Assembly (NCBI GenBank): GCA_032718475.1
Contig: JAUCBJ010003878.1
Location: 1 to 64,000, forward strand
From: Nemertoderma westbladi
Taxonomy: Eukaryota; Xenacoelomorpha; Nemertodermatida; Nemertodermatidae
DNA length: 64,000 nt
Direction: 5' to 3'
Part shown: positions 1-12,000 of the stretch, one piece after another
Numbering within the stretch: position 1 is the stretch's first letter
Layout of the letters: each line of letters opens with the position of its first letter
Notes under the pieces: model-generated
The model's input: only the letters and a program-made list of their open reading frames with translations
Database searches by the model: none
What the model was told of the DNA's origin: nothing
Made by a program: the position numbers and the translations under genes

Positions 1-968
1 GAAGGATCAGGATCATCTGATGCTCCTGCTGTTAGCAAGGAACACCCCAGTGGATCATCTATATCGTCTAAATCAGATACTGTAAGTGTTCTTGCCATAG
101 CAACTTTATCAACTTTTGGTATATACCAGCAAGAAGAAACATCATGACCTTGGAAAGGGCGTTGTGCCGACTTGCAGAAAACACATGTTTTATTTGATCT
201 TGAATTGGCTGATATGCTGGGCCGTTGTTTGGAACGGAATTTTGAAAAGCGACTGAAATTGATTTGCAAATCTTCTTGAGTGTTTAATTCAGAAATAATC
301 GCATCCATCGATTCCACAATCTGTGGCTGTATGTCTTTTAGAGTCTTTATTTGCAGATCATGTGCAAAGATACGTCCTATGTGTGCAGGTAAACGCTCAT
401 CTATCAGCTGTAGCCATAAATATACAGCCAGGCGTTCCGTGGTCGGAGACATTACCTCATCCTCAGTGACAGGAATGCCATCATGTAGCAATGGGGAGTC
501 AATGGAAAGAAGATTATCTTCTAAATGTGCACAAATTCTCTGGTACAATGCTTCATAGCGCTCCCCATCAACTCGCTTTGTTTGAGATAACTTAAGAAAG
601 TTAACTTCAGATTGTCGGAATCCGAAATGTTTACGGATCCTCTGCCATATCCATGGCAATGAAGTACTTTTTTTTGTTATTTCATTCCGCAAAAGCGATG
701 GAGCAAATTGTGCAATTAAGTCTACCATTCTGTTCAGATGGATACATTTCTGAACAGCTGTTTTGAATTTCGGTGTACCAGGTTGGTCATCAACTAAACC
801 CCGATTTGGAACATTGCATTTCTCCCATACTGCATGGGGGTCTATGAATTGGGCAAAATCATCGCATATTGATAAATGATATTGAAGATTTGTCTGCCAG
901 TTAGCAAACGATGTAATGGTTTCTGTCTCAGTCAGCACCCATTGTTTTGGAGGACGAAAATCAGCCAT
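1..968 (-). CDS. LTR-retrotransposon Gag-like protein, partial (runs off left edge)
   Basis: An uninterrupted frame of about 322 codons starts at the ATG complementary to 966-968 and is still open at base 1. The N-terminal part has the W/L-rich pattern of Gypsy-type Gag (start MADFRPPKQW), then a STSLPWIWQRIRKHFGF segment and an EDNLL segment that I recognise from Gag proteins of invertebrate Gypsy-like elements. Near residues 262-281 there is a zinc-knuckle-like CVFC..GH..C arrangement (CX2C, then H and C). Gag would package element RNA; protease and RT would lie left of the window. No stop or frameshift is visible, so the copy may be young. No clear 5' LTR or primer-binding site was identified to its right. 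Family assignment is from memory of the Gag pattern, not from a search. Confidence 0.75.
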   Translation of the reverse strand, partial: MADFRPPKQWVLTETETITSFANWQTNLQYHLSICDDFAQFIDPHAVWEKCNVPNRGLVDDQPGTPKFKTAVQKCIHLNRMVDLIAQFAPSLLRNEITKKSTSLPWIWQRIRKHFGFRQSEVNFLKLSQTKRVDGERYEALYQRICAHLEDNLLSIDSPLLHDGIPVTEDEVMSPTTERLAVYLWLQLIDERLPAHIGRIFAHDLQIKTLKDIQPQIVESMDAIISELNTQEDLQINFSRFSKFRSKQRPSISANSRSNKTCVFCKSAQRPFQGHDVSSCWYIPKVDKVAMARTLTVSDLDDIDDPLGCSLLTAGASDDPDP

Positions 969-1585
969 AGGCCTACGGGTACAGGGGTACTCTCAATATA
1001 AAAGTTGTTAAACGCAAATGGCAAAATGCTGAAATAACTTTAACAGTTTAAGTTAAATTACGTCACATTAACGAACCTGTAACGTAACATAAACCAACCA
1101 GGGATTATTAGCAATTAAAACGTGCAGAGCAGCAGAAGTAGGCTGCAGTAAGGAGTAGAGTTGCCTACCGGAACATGGAACAGTAGCAGACTAAAGGTAT
1201 GCGGTACGGTACCGTACACTGTATGCAGGTATGCTGGAATGTTACCTTTACCGGTATAGCGGTATGTAACTCGGGTGATCTTCTTTCTGTAGGTTAAATA
1301 ATCAACAATCAAGTCGAAGTTGAACCGTCTCCGCCAATATAGTTTTTAAGTAGCATGGACTCGAACTACACCAGCCACCACGCCAGACTATGAAGGAAGG
1401 CGATCCTTAGGTCAACCAACAACAGACTATATTATAACCTTCAGTAATTACATAATCACCTATCCCAACATAAAGACAAAACCCGGACCGGTATTAACCG
1501 TCAGTAACCCAGTACAGTTCTTCATATCAATCACAACCCATCACCATATCATATATCTATCTATAATAAAAGGTACAGTATGGCG
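969..1585. other. Leader/possible LTR region upstream of the gag gene
   Basis: This stretch precedes the minus-strand gag start, so a 5' LTR and primer-binding site would be expected here. I could not find a convincing TG...CA boundary or a tRNA-complementary primer site. No coding potential is supported on either strand. Confidence 0.3.
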
Positions 1586-1625
1586 TATAACACACTAGTA
1601 CCTTGTATGGTACTAGTGTGTTATA
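1586..1625. repeat. Perfect 17-bp inverted repeat (hairpin)
   Basis: Left arm 1586-1602 (TATAACACACTAGTACC) is the exact reverse complement of 1609-1625, with a 6-base loop TTGTAT. A hairpin this perfect may be part of an LTR or a small foldback element. Confidence 0.85.
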
Positions 1626-1642
1626 GGTACAGTACACGAGTA

Positions 1643-1719
1643 CACCTTCAGCAAATAAATCATGTATAACTACTTCGGCCTACGGCCTCAGTAATTATAC
1701 AGATTAATTTGCTTCAGGT
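1643..1719. repeat. Imperfect palindrome, about 75 bp
   Basis: The block around GCAAATAAATCATGTATAAC is mirrored on the opposite strand by GCAAATTAATCTGTATAATT, centred on GGCCTACGGCC. The arms differ by several substitutions. It lies 18 bp from the perfect hairpin at 1586-1625. Confidence 0.7.
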
Positions 1720-1782
1720 ATTATATCCGTATATTCCATTCTCGAACAGACAATAATTATAGTATATTATTTCAGTATTTAG

Positions 1783-2180
1783 TTATTTTGTTCCAGTAGG
1801 AGTAGACAAAGATTGGATGGCTGGATGGGCCAATTTGCCGATGGGAGGGGAGTAAGGAACTCCCCATAGCCTACTCTACTTCCCTTCTGCATTTCGCACT
1901 TGGGCTTATTTTGTTCCATTCTGCCATTAGACAAGGCACAGACAGAAGGATTGGATGGGAATGAGGAATACCCCATCCCAAACTCTACGTGCAGTGCAGA
2001 CGTAGACTTGTTTCAGTATTTTGTCACATTCTGACATTAGACTGTTAGACAAGGGTTGGACTGTTGGATGGGATTATCAGATTAGAGTAAGGAACGCCTC
2101 ATACTAGCATAATCGACTGCTGTATGTGGCCCTATTTCAGTATTTATTGGGCAAGTGCAAGGGTTGTACTGCTGTATGTG
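1783..2180. repeat. Degenerate tandem repeat, about 110-126 bp units
   Basis: Four diverged units each begin near a TATTTTGT/TATTTATT word, followed by an ACAAGG/GATTGGATGGG segment and a GTAAGGAA..CCC segment. Units start near 1783, 1909, 2018 and 2137. This is old, decayed repeat DNA upstream of the first Galpha exon seen here. Confidence 0.55.
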
Positions 2181-2705
2181 GTGCTGTGTATTAGATTTAA
2201 TTAAACCACAGAAAAAACATAAAAAACCGAAAAAAACCATAAAAAACCAAACAATAAAACCAAAACCAAAAAATAATTTTCAAAAAACCATGGTTTTTGC
2301 CATCCCTGCCCATGATATTATAAATTACAATATCATTTAAATTCGATATAAGCCTAGAGTTAAGCGAACAGACGACCACAGATACCTCTAGTACACAGAC
2401 AAACACACACTCGATATTTGTATATAGTAAAGTACCGGTACTGTAAAAGATACAAAAAAATACACCGGTGGTGATAATACACTAGGGAATTTTAACCGGG
2501 GGTGATTTTGTATGGGGCTGAAAATTTTCTGTTACACCGGCATATATTTGCGTCTTTGGTTAGATTTTTGTTAATTTTATATTTTCCTAACCTCTTCTCG
2601 GGACTCATAAACAAAATACTCACATGAAAAACGCCTGGGTAATATTGTTTAAACAAATCTTTATTCTTAAAAAAATGTTGTTTTAAATTTTCGTTTTTTT
2701 TGCAG
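2181..2705. other. Intron upstream of the first visible Galpha exon
   Basis: A-rich sequence (AAAAACC runs at 2210-2290), then AT-rich DNA ending in a T-rich tract and a TTTTTTGCAG acceptor at 2705. The N-terminal Galpha exon was not found in 969-2705 and probably lies left of the window. Confidence 0.6.
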
Positions 2706-3053
2706 CACCGAATTCTACTTCTCGGGGCCGGCGAATCCGGCAAATCTACGTTTATGAAACAAATGCGATATATCCATGGCAACGACTTTACGCAAGAGCA
2801 AATAGACGAGTTTCGCTGTATAATTTACTCCAACATCGTCAAGGGAACCAAAGTAATGTGCGACGCGCGTTCTAAGCTCGGTATATCCCTGGATAACACG
2901 TGCAACGAAGCGCATTCCGATATGCTGCTCGCTTGCGCCAACTGCGCCAATCTATTGCCATCAGAATTCGAGGAATTCATTGAACCCTGCAAGTCGTTGT
3001 GGCTGGATTCCGGAATCCAGGAGGCCTTCGATCGACGCAGGGAATACCAACTA
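2706..3053 (+). CDS. GNA12/13: Galpha12/13 exon with P-loop and helical domain
   Basis: It follows TTTTTTGCAG and ends at CTA before GTAAGT, giving 116 codons in phase 0 at both ends. It starts [16 protein letters not shown], with G1/P-loop at residues 7-14. It continues through the helical domain to the conserved [16 protein letters not shown], which matches vertebrate DSGIQNAYDRRREFQL. Confidence 0.95.
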
Positions 3054-6000
3054 GTAAGTTTGACCAGCTGTTTAACCCATATTCCCCTAGTCTTGCAATA
3101 TATATAACTTGTTGTTTTTCACGCAGCTTTCTGATACTGTTGTTGTGTCGAATCTTTCCATTTCTGAAACCCATTATAGTTTGCCACCACCATCACAATC
3201 TTCATCAAAGTATTCAACAAGATTCATAGCTGCTCGATATATATATATATTATAGATTTTTAAAATAATATATTTCAGCACCCACCATCTGTTCTAGTCA
3301 CTTCCAGTTCTTCCTCTAATCACCGAAAATTGACCCATAAATGGGTCAAAATCGAAGTTTCAAGCAGAAGGTGATAAGCAGTATACCGGTATCATTCTCT
3401 CAGGTTATATTTAACATCAGGATCAGACGATACTCGAACTGCATTCCCGACACTCTAAGCTTGTAGAAGAATATCAGATAGGAGGGAATTGATCCATCAC
3501 CAGGGGACAATTCACATAAATAACAGCTACCGGTACCCCTACCAGTATTGTTTTGGTTAAAGTAACATGTTCCTTTCCCTTGATTGATTATTATTTTATG
3601 TTTGTTTAGGGAGATTCGATAAAATACTTCCTTGATGCCTTAGACAGAATTGGACAGTTGGTGAGTTTAATTGGACAATAAATAAATATATAAAATCATG
3701 TTACATCATCACATTTTTATACTACCGGTAGCAAATAATTTAAGATTATTAGACAATTTAAGTGATTTGATATTATATATGAATGACTGGACATGTTGGC
3801 TATTTATTTTGAAATAGGCCTAATTGCTATTTTCTTGAGCAACAAGTTTCTGTGTGTGAGGGGGACCAGCAACAAGTTTCTGTGTGTGAGGGGGTCCAGC
3901 AACTAGTTTCTGTGTGTGAGGGGGTCCAGCAACTAGTTTCTGTGTGTGAGGGGGTCCAGCAACAAGTTTCTGTGTGTGAGGGGGTCCAGCAACAAGTTTC
4001 TGTGTGTGAGGGGGTCCAGCAACAAGTTTCTGTGTGTGAGGGGGTCCAGCAACACGTTTATGTGTGTGAGAGGGTCCAGCAACAATTTGATGTGTGTGAG
4101 GGGGTCCAGCAACAAGTTTCTGTGTGTTAGGGGGTCCAGCAACAAGTTTATGTGTGTGAGGGGGTCCAGCAACAAGTTTCTGTGTGTGAGGGGGTCCAGC
4201 AACAAGTTTATGTGTGTGAGGGGGTCCAGCAACAAGTTTCTGTGTGTGAGGGGGTCCAGCAACAAGTTTCCGTGTGTGAGGGGGTCCAGCAACAAGTTTC
4301 TGTGTGTGAGGGGGTCCAGCAACAAGTTTATGTGTGTGAGGGGGTCCAGCAACAAGTTTATGTGTATGAGGGGGTCCAGCAACACTTTTATGTGTGTGAG
4401 GGGGTCCAGCAACAAGTTTATGTGTGTAAGGGGGTCCAGCAACAAGTTTATGTGTGTGAGGGGGTCCAGCAACAAATTTCTGTGTGTGAGGGGGTCCAGC
4501 AACAAGTTTATGTGTGTGAGGGGGTCCAGCAACAAGTTTATGTGTGTGAGGGGGTCCAGCAACACGTTTATGTGTGTGAGGGGGTCCAGCAACAAGTTTA
4601 TGTGTGTGAGGGGGTCCAGCAACAAGTTTATGTGTGTGAGGGGGTCCAGCAACAAGTTTATGTGTGTGAGGGGGTCCAGCAACAAGTTTATGTGTGTGAG
4701 GGGGTCCAGCAACAAGTTTATGTGAGTGAGGGGGTCCAGCAACAAGTTTATGTGTGTGAGGGGGTCCAGCAACAAGTTTATGTGTGTGAGGGGGTCCAGC
4801 AACAAGTTTATGTGTGTGAGGGGGTCCAGCAACAAGTTTATGTGTGTGAGGGGGTCCAGCAACAAGATCAGCAACAAGTTTATGTGTGTGAGGGGGTCCA
4901 GCAACAAGATCAGCAACAAGTTTATGTGTGTGAGGGGGTCCAGCAACAAGATCAGCAACAAGTTTCTGTGTGTGAGGGGGTCCAGCAACAAGTTTCTGTG
5001 TGTGAGGGGGTCCAGCAACACGTTTATGTGTGTGAGGGGGTCCAGCAACAAGTTTATGTGTGTGAGGGGGTCCAGCAACAAGTTTATGTGTGTGAGGGGG
5101 TCCAGCAACAAGTTTATGTGTGTGAGGGGGTCCAGCAACAAGTTTCTGTGTGTGAGGGGGTCCAGCAACACGTTTATGTGTGTGAGGGGGTCCAGCAACA
5201 AGTTTCTGTTTGTGAGGGGGTCCAGCAACAAGTTTCTGTGTGTGAGGGGGTCCAGCAACAAGTTTATGTGTGTGAGGGGGTCCAGCAACAAGTTTCTGTG
5301 TGTGAGGGGGTCCAGCAACACGTTTATGTGTGTGAGGGGGTCCAGCAACAAGTTTATGTGTGTGAGGGGGTCCAGCAACAAGTTTCTGTGTGTGAGGGTG
5401 TCCAGCAACAAGTTTCTGTGTGTGAGGGAGTCCAGCAACAAGTTTCCGTGTGTGAAGGGGTCCAGCAACAAGTTTCTGTGTGTGAGGGGGTCCAGCAACA
5501 AGTTTATGTGTGTGAGGGGGTCCAGCAACAAGTTTATCTGTGTGAGGGGGTCCAGCAACAAGTTTATGTGTGTGAGGGGGCCTGCAACAAGTTTTTGTGT
5601 GTGAGGGGGTCCAGCAACAAGTTTATGTGAGTGAGGGGGTCCAGCAACAAGTTTATGTGTGTGAGGGGGTCCATCAACAAGTTTATGTGTGTGAGGGGGG
5701 TCCAGCAACAAGTTTCTGTGTGTGAGGGGGTCCAGCAACAAGTTTATGTGAGTGAGGGGGTCCAGCAACAAGTTTCTGTGTGTGAGGGGGTCCAGCAACA
5801 AGTTTATGTGTGTGAGGGGGTCCAGCAACAAGTTTCTGTGTGTGAGGGGGTCCAGCAACAAGTTTATGTGTGTGAGGGGGTCCAGCAACAAGTTTATGTG
5901 TATGAGGGGGTCTAGCAACAAGTTTCTGTGTGTGAGGGGGTCCAGCAACAAGTTTATGTGTGTGAGGGGTCCAGCAACAAGTTTATGTGTGTGAGGGGGT

Positions 6001-9000
6001 CCAGCAACAAGTTTCTGTGTGTGAGGGGGTCCAGCAACAAGTTTATGTGTGTGAGGGGGTACAGCAACAAGTTTATGTGTATGAGGGGGTCCAGCAACAA
6101 GTTTCTGTGTGTGAGGGGGTCCAGCAACAAGTTTATGTGTGTGAGGGGGTCCAGCAACAAGTTTATGTGTGTGAGGGGGTCCAGCGACAAGTTTCTGTGT
6201 GTGAGGGGGTCCTGCAACAAGTTTATGTGTGTGAGGGGGTCCAGCAACAAGTTTATGTGTGTGGGGGGGTCCAGCAACAAGTTTATGTGTGTGAGGGAGT
6301 CCAGCAACAAGTTTCCGTGTGCGAGGGGGTCCAGCAACAAGTTTCTGTGTGTGAGGGGGTCCAGCAACAAGTTTATGTGTGTGAGGGGGTCCAGCAACAA
6401 GTTTATCTGTGTGAGGGGGTCCAGCAACAAGTTTATGTGTGTGAGGGGGTCCAGCAACAAGTTTCTGTGTGTGAGGGGGTCCAGCAACAAGTTTATGTGT
6501 GTGAGGGGGTCCAGCAACAAGTTTATGTGTGTGAGGGGGTCCAGCAACAAGTTTATGTGTGTGAGGGGGTCCAGCAACAAGTTTATGTGAGTGAGGGGGT
6601 CCAGCAACAAGTTTATGTGTGTGAGGGGGTCCATCAACAAGTTTATGTGTGTGAGGGGGGTCCAGCAACAAGTTTCTGTGTGTGAGGGGGTCCAGCAACA
6701 AGTTTATGTGTGTGAGGGGGTCCAGCAACAAGTTTATGTGTGTGAGGGGGTCCAGCAACAAGTTTATGTGTGTGAGGGGGTCCAGCAACAAGTTTATGTG
6801 TGTGAGGGGGTCCAGCAACAAGATCAGCAACAAGTTTATGTGTGTGAGGGGGTCCAGCAACAAGATCAGCAACAAGTTTATGTGTGTGAGGGGGTCCAGC
6901 AACAAGATCAGCAACAAGTTTCTGTGTGTGAGGGGGTCCAGCAACAAGTTTCTGTGTGTGAGGGGGTCCAGCAACACGTTTATGTGTGTGAGGGGGTCCA
7001 GCAACAAGTTTATGTGTGTGAGGGGGTCCAGCAACAAGTTTATGTGTGTGAGGGGGTCCAGCAACAAGTTTATGTGTGTGAGGGGGTCCAGCAACAAGTT
7101 TCTGTGTGTGAGGGGGTCCAGCAACACGTTTATGTGTGTGAGGGGGTCCAGCAACAAGTTTCTGTTTGTGAGGGGGTCCAGCAACAAGTTTCTGTGTGTG
7201 AGGGGGTCCAGCAACAAGTTTATGTGTGTGAGGGGGTCCAGCAACAAGTTTCTGTGTGTGAGGGGGTCCAGCAACACGTTTATGTGTGTGAGGGGGTCCA
7301 GCAACAAGTTTATGTGTGTGAGGGGGTCCAGCAACAAGTTTCTGTGTGTGAGGGTGTCCAGCAACAAGTTTCTGTGTGTGAGGGAGTCCAGCAACAAGTT
7401 TCCGTGTGTGAGGGGGTCCAGCAACAAGTTTCTGTGTGTGAGGGGGTCCAGCAACAAGTTTATGTGTGTGAGGGGGTCCAGCAACAAGTTTATCTGTGTG
7501 AGGGGGTCCAGCAACAAGTTTATGTGTGTGAGGGGGCCTGCAACAAGTTTTTGTGTGTGAGGGGGTCCAGCAACAAGTTTATGTGAGTGAGGGGGTCCAG
7601 CAACAAGTTTATGTGTGTGGGGGGGTCCATCAACAAGTTTATGTGTGTGAGGGGGGTCCAGCAACAAGTTTCTGTGTGTGAGGGGGTCCAGCAACAAGTT
7701 TATGTGAGTGAGGGGGTCCAGCAACAAGTTTCTGTGTGTGAGGGGGTCCAGCAACAAGTTTATGTGTGTGAGGGGGTCCAGCAACAAGTTTCTGTGTGTG
7801 AGGGGGTCCAGCAACAAGTTTATGTGTGTGAGGGGGTCCAGCAACAAGTTTATGTGTATGAGGGGGTCAAGCAACAAGTTTCTGTGTGTGAGGGGGTCCA
7901 GCAACAAGTTTATGTGTGTGAGGGGTCCAGCAACAAGTTTATGTGTGTGAGGGGGTCCAGCAACAAGTTTCTGTGTGTGAGGGGGTCCAGCAACAAGTTT
8001 ATGTGTGTGAGGGGGTCCAGCAACAAGTTTATGTGTATGAGGGGGTCCAGCAACAAGTTTCTGTGTGTGAGGGGGTCCAGCAACAAGTTTATGTGTGTGA
8101 GGGGGTCCAGCAACAAGTTTATGTGTGTGAGGGGGTCCAGCGACAAGTTTCTGTGTGTGAGGGGGTCCTGCAACAAGTTTATGTGTGTGAGGGGGTCCAG
8201 CAACAAGTTTATGTGTGTGGGGGGGTCCAGCAACAAGTTTATGTGTGTGAGGGAGTCCAGCAACAAGTTTCCGTGTGCGAGGGGGTCCAGCAACAAGTTT
8301 CTGTGTGTGAGGGGGTCCAGCAACAAGTTTATGTGTGTGAGGGGGTCCAGCAACAAGTTTATCTGTGTGAGGGGGTCCAGCAACAAGTTTATGTGTGTGA
8401 GGGGGCCTGCAACAAGTTTTTGTGTGTGAGGGGGTCCAGCAACAAGTTTATGTGTGTGAGGGGGTCCAGCAACAAGTTTATGTGTATGAGGGGGTCCAGC
8501 AACAAGTTTCTGTGTGTGAGGGGGTCCAGCAACAAGTTTATGTGTGTGAGGGGGCCTGCAACAAGTTTTTGTGTGTGAGGGGGTCCAGCAACAAGTTTAT
8601 GTGAGTGAGGGGGTCCAGCAACAAGTTTATGTGTGTGGGGGGGTCCATCAACAAGTTTATGTGTGTGAGGGGGGTCCAGCAACAAGTTTCTGTGTGTGAG
8701 GGGGTCCAGCAACAAGTTTATGTGAGTGAGGGGGTCCAGCAACAAGTTTCTGTGTGTGAGGGGGTCCAGCAACAAGTTTATGTGTGTGAGGGGGTCCAGC
8801 AACAAGTTTCTGTGTGTGAGGGGGTCCAGCAACAAGTTTATGTGTGTGAGGGGGTCCAGCAACAAGTTTATGTGTATGAGGGGGTCAAGCAACAAGTTTC
8901 TGTGTGTGAGGGGGTCCAGCAACAAGTTTATGTGTGTGAGGGGTCCAGCAACAAGTTTATGTGTGTGAGGGGGTCCAGCAACAAGTTTCTGTGTGTGAGG

Positions 9001-12000
9001 GGGTCCAGCAACAAGTTTATGTGTGTGAGGGGGTCCAGCAACAAGTTTATGTGTATGAGGGGGTCCAGCAACAAGTTTCTGTGTGTGAGGGGGTCCAGCA
9101 ACAAGTTTATGTGTGTGAGGGGGTCCAGCAACAAGTTTATGTGTGTGAGGGGGTCCAGCGACAAGTTTCTGTGTGTGAGGGGGTCCTGCAACAAGTTTAT
9201 GTGTGTGAGGGGGTCCAGCAACAAGTTTATGTGTGTGGGGGGGTCCAGCAACAAGTTTATGTGTATGAGGGGGTCCAGCAACAAGTTTCTGTGTGTGAGG
9301 GGGTCCAGCAACAAGTTTATGTGTGTGAGGGGGCCTGCAACAAGTTTTTGTGTGTGAGGGGGTCCAGCAACAAGTTTATGTGAGTGAGGGGGTCCAGCAA
9401 CAAGTTTATGTGTGTGGGGGGGTCCATCAACAAGTTTATGTGTGTGAGGGGGGTCCAGCAACAAGTTTCTGTGTGTGAGGGGGTCCAGCAACAAGTTTAT
9501 GTGAGTGAGGGGGTCCAGCAACAAGTTTCTGTGTGTGAGGGGGTCCAGCAACAAGTTTATGTGTGTGAGGGGGTCCAGCAACAAGTTTCTGTGTGTGAGG
9601 GGGTCCAGCAACAAGTTTATGTGTGTGAGGGGGTCCAGCAACAAGTTTATGTGTATGAGGGGGTCAAGCAACAAGTTTCTGTGTGTGAGGGGGTCCAGCA
9701 ACAAGTTTATGTGTGTGAGGGGTCCAGCAACAAGTTTATGTGTGTGAGGGGGTCCAGCAACAAGTTTCTGTGTGTGAGGGGGTCCAGCAACAAGTTTATG
9801 TGTGTGAGGGGGTCCAGCAACAAGTTTATGTGTATGAGGGGGTCCAGCAACAAGTTTCTGTGTGTGAGGGGGTCCAGCAACAAGTTTATGTGTGTGAGGG
9901 GGTCCAGCAACAAGTTTATGTGTGTGAGGGGGTCCAGCGACAAGTTTCTGTGTGTGAGGGGGTCCTGCAACAAGTTTATGTGTGTGAGGGGGTCCAGCAA
10001 CAAGTTTATGTGTGTGGGGGGGTCCAGCAACAAGTTTATGTGTGTGAGGGAGTCCAGCAACAAGTTTCCGTGTGCGAGGGGGTCCAGCAACAAGTTTCTG
10101 TGTGTGAGGGGGTCCAGCAACAAGTTTATGTGTGTGAGGGGGTCCAGCAACAAGTTTATCTGTGTGAGGGGGTCCAGCAACAAGTTTATGTGTGTGAGGG
10201 GGCCTGCAACAAGTTTTTGTGTGTGAGGGGGTCCAGCAACAAGTTTATGTGTGTGAGGGGGTCCAGCAACAAGTTTATGTGTATGAGGGGGTCCAGCAAC
10301 AAGTTTATGTGTGTGAGGGGTCCAGCAACAAGTTTATGTGAGTGAGGGGGTCCAGCAACAAGTTTCTGTGTGTGAGGGGGTCCAGCAACAAGTTTATGTG
10401 TGTGAGGGGGTCCAGCAAGAAGTTTATGTGTGTGAGGGGGTCCAGCAACAAGTTTATGTGTGTGAGGGGGTCCAGCAACAAGTTTATGTGTATGAGGGGG
10501 TCCAGCAACAAGTTTCTGTGTGTGAGGGGGTCCAGCAACAAGTTTATGTGTGTGAAGGGGTCCAGCAACAAGTTTATGTGTGTGAGGGGGTCCAGCAACA
10601 AGTTTATGTGTGTGAGGGGGTCCAACAACAAGTTTATGTGTGTGAGGGGGTCCAGCAACAAGTTTATGTGTGTGAGGGGGTCCAGCAACAAGTTTCTGTG
10701 TGTGAGGGTGTCCAGCAACAAGTTTCTGTGTGTGAGGGAGTCCAGCAACAAGTTTCCGTGTGTGAGGGGGTCCAGCAACAAGTTTCTGTGTGTGAGGGGG
10801 TCCAGCAACAAGTTTATGTGTGTGAGGGGGTCCAGCAACAAGTTTATCTGTGTGAGGGGGTCCAGCAACAAGTTTATGTGTGTGAGGGGGCCTGCAACAA
10901 GTTTTTGTGTGTGAGGGGGTCCAGCAACAAGTTTATGTGTGTGAGGGGGTCCAGCAACAAGTTTATGTGTGTGAGGGGGTCCAGCAACAAGTTTATGTGT
11001 GTGAGGGGGTCCAGCAACAAGTTTCTGTGTGTGAGGGGGTCCAGCAACAAGTTTATGTGTGTGAGGGGGTCCAGCAACAAGTTTCTGTGTGTGAGGGGGT
11101 CCAGCAACAAGTTTATGTGTGTGAGGGGGTCCAGCAACAAGTTTCTGTGTGTGAGGGGGTCCAGCAACAAGTTTATGTGTGTGAGGGGGTCCAGCAACAA
11201 GTTTATGTGTATGAGGGGGTCCAGCAACAAGTTTCTGTGTGTGAGGGGGTCCAGCAACAAGTTTATGTGTGTGAGGGGTCCAGCAACAAGTTTATGTGTG
11301 TGAGGGGGTCCAGCAACAAGTTTCTGTGTGTGAGGGGGTCCAGCAACAAGTTTATGTGTGTGAGGGGGTCCAGCAACAAGTTTATGTGTGTGAGGGGGTC
11401 CAGCAACAAGTTTCTGTGTGTGAGGGGGTCCAGCAACAAGTTTATGTGTGTGAGGGGGTCCAGCAACAAGTTTATGTGTGTGAGGGGGTCCAGCAACAAG
11501 TTTCTGTGTGTGAGGGGGTCCAGCAACAAGTTTATGTGTGTGAGGGGGTCCAGCAACAAGTTTATGTGTGTGAGGGGGTCCAGCAACAAGTTTATGTGTG
11601 TGAGGGAGTCCAGCAACAAGTTTCTGTGTGTGAGGGGGTCCAGCAACAAGTTTCTGTGTGTGAGGGGGTCCAGCAACAAGTTTATGTGTGTGAGGGGTCC
11701 AGCAACAAGTTTATGTGTGTGAGGGGGTCCAGCAACAAGTTTATGTGTGTGAGGGGTCCAGCAACAAGTTTTTGTGTGTGAGGGGGTCCAGCAACAAGTT
11801 TATGTGTGTGAGGGGGTCCAGCAACAAGTTTATGTGTGTGAGGGGGTCCAGCAACAAGTTTCTGTGTGTGAGGGGGTCCAGCAACAAGTTTATGTGTGTG
11901 AGGGGTCCAGCAACAAGTTTATGTGTGTGAGGGGGTCCAGCAACAAGTTTCTGTGTGTGAGGAGTCCAGCAACAAGTTTATGTGTGTGAGGGAGTCCAGC

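Noticed and set aside
280-558. Plus-strand frame of 92 codons
   Set aside because: Antisense of the retrotransposon gag frame, which has clear domain content on the other strand.
3933-7907. Minus-strand open frame of 1324 codons ([10 protein letters not shown]-type repeats) and companion + strand frames
   Set aside because: The 30-bp repeat period is a multiple of 3, so stop-free frames arise automatically on both strands. The frames lie inside an intron of an opposite-strand gene and have no unique sequence, signal or domain.
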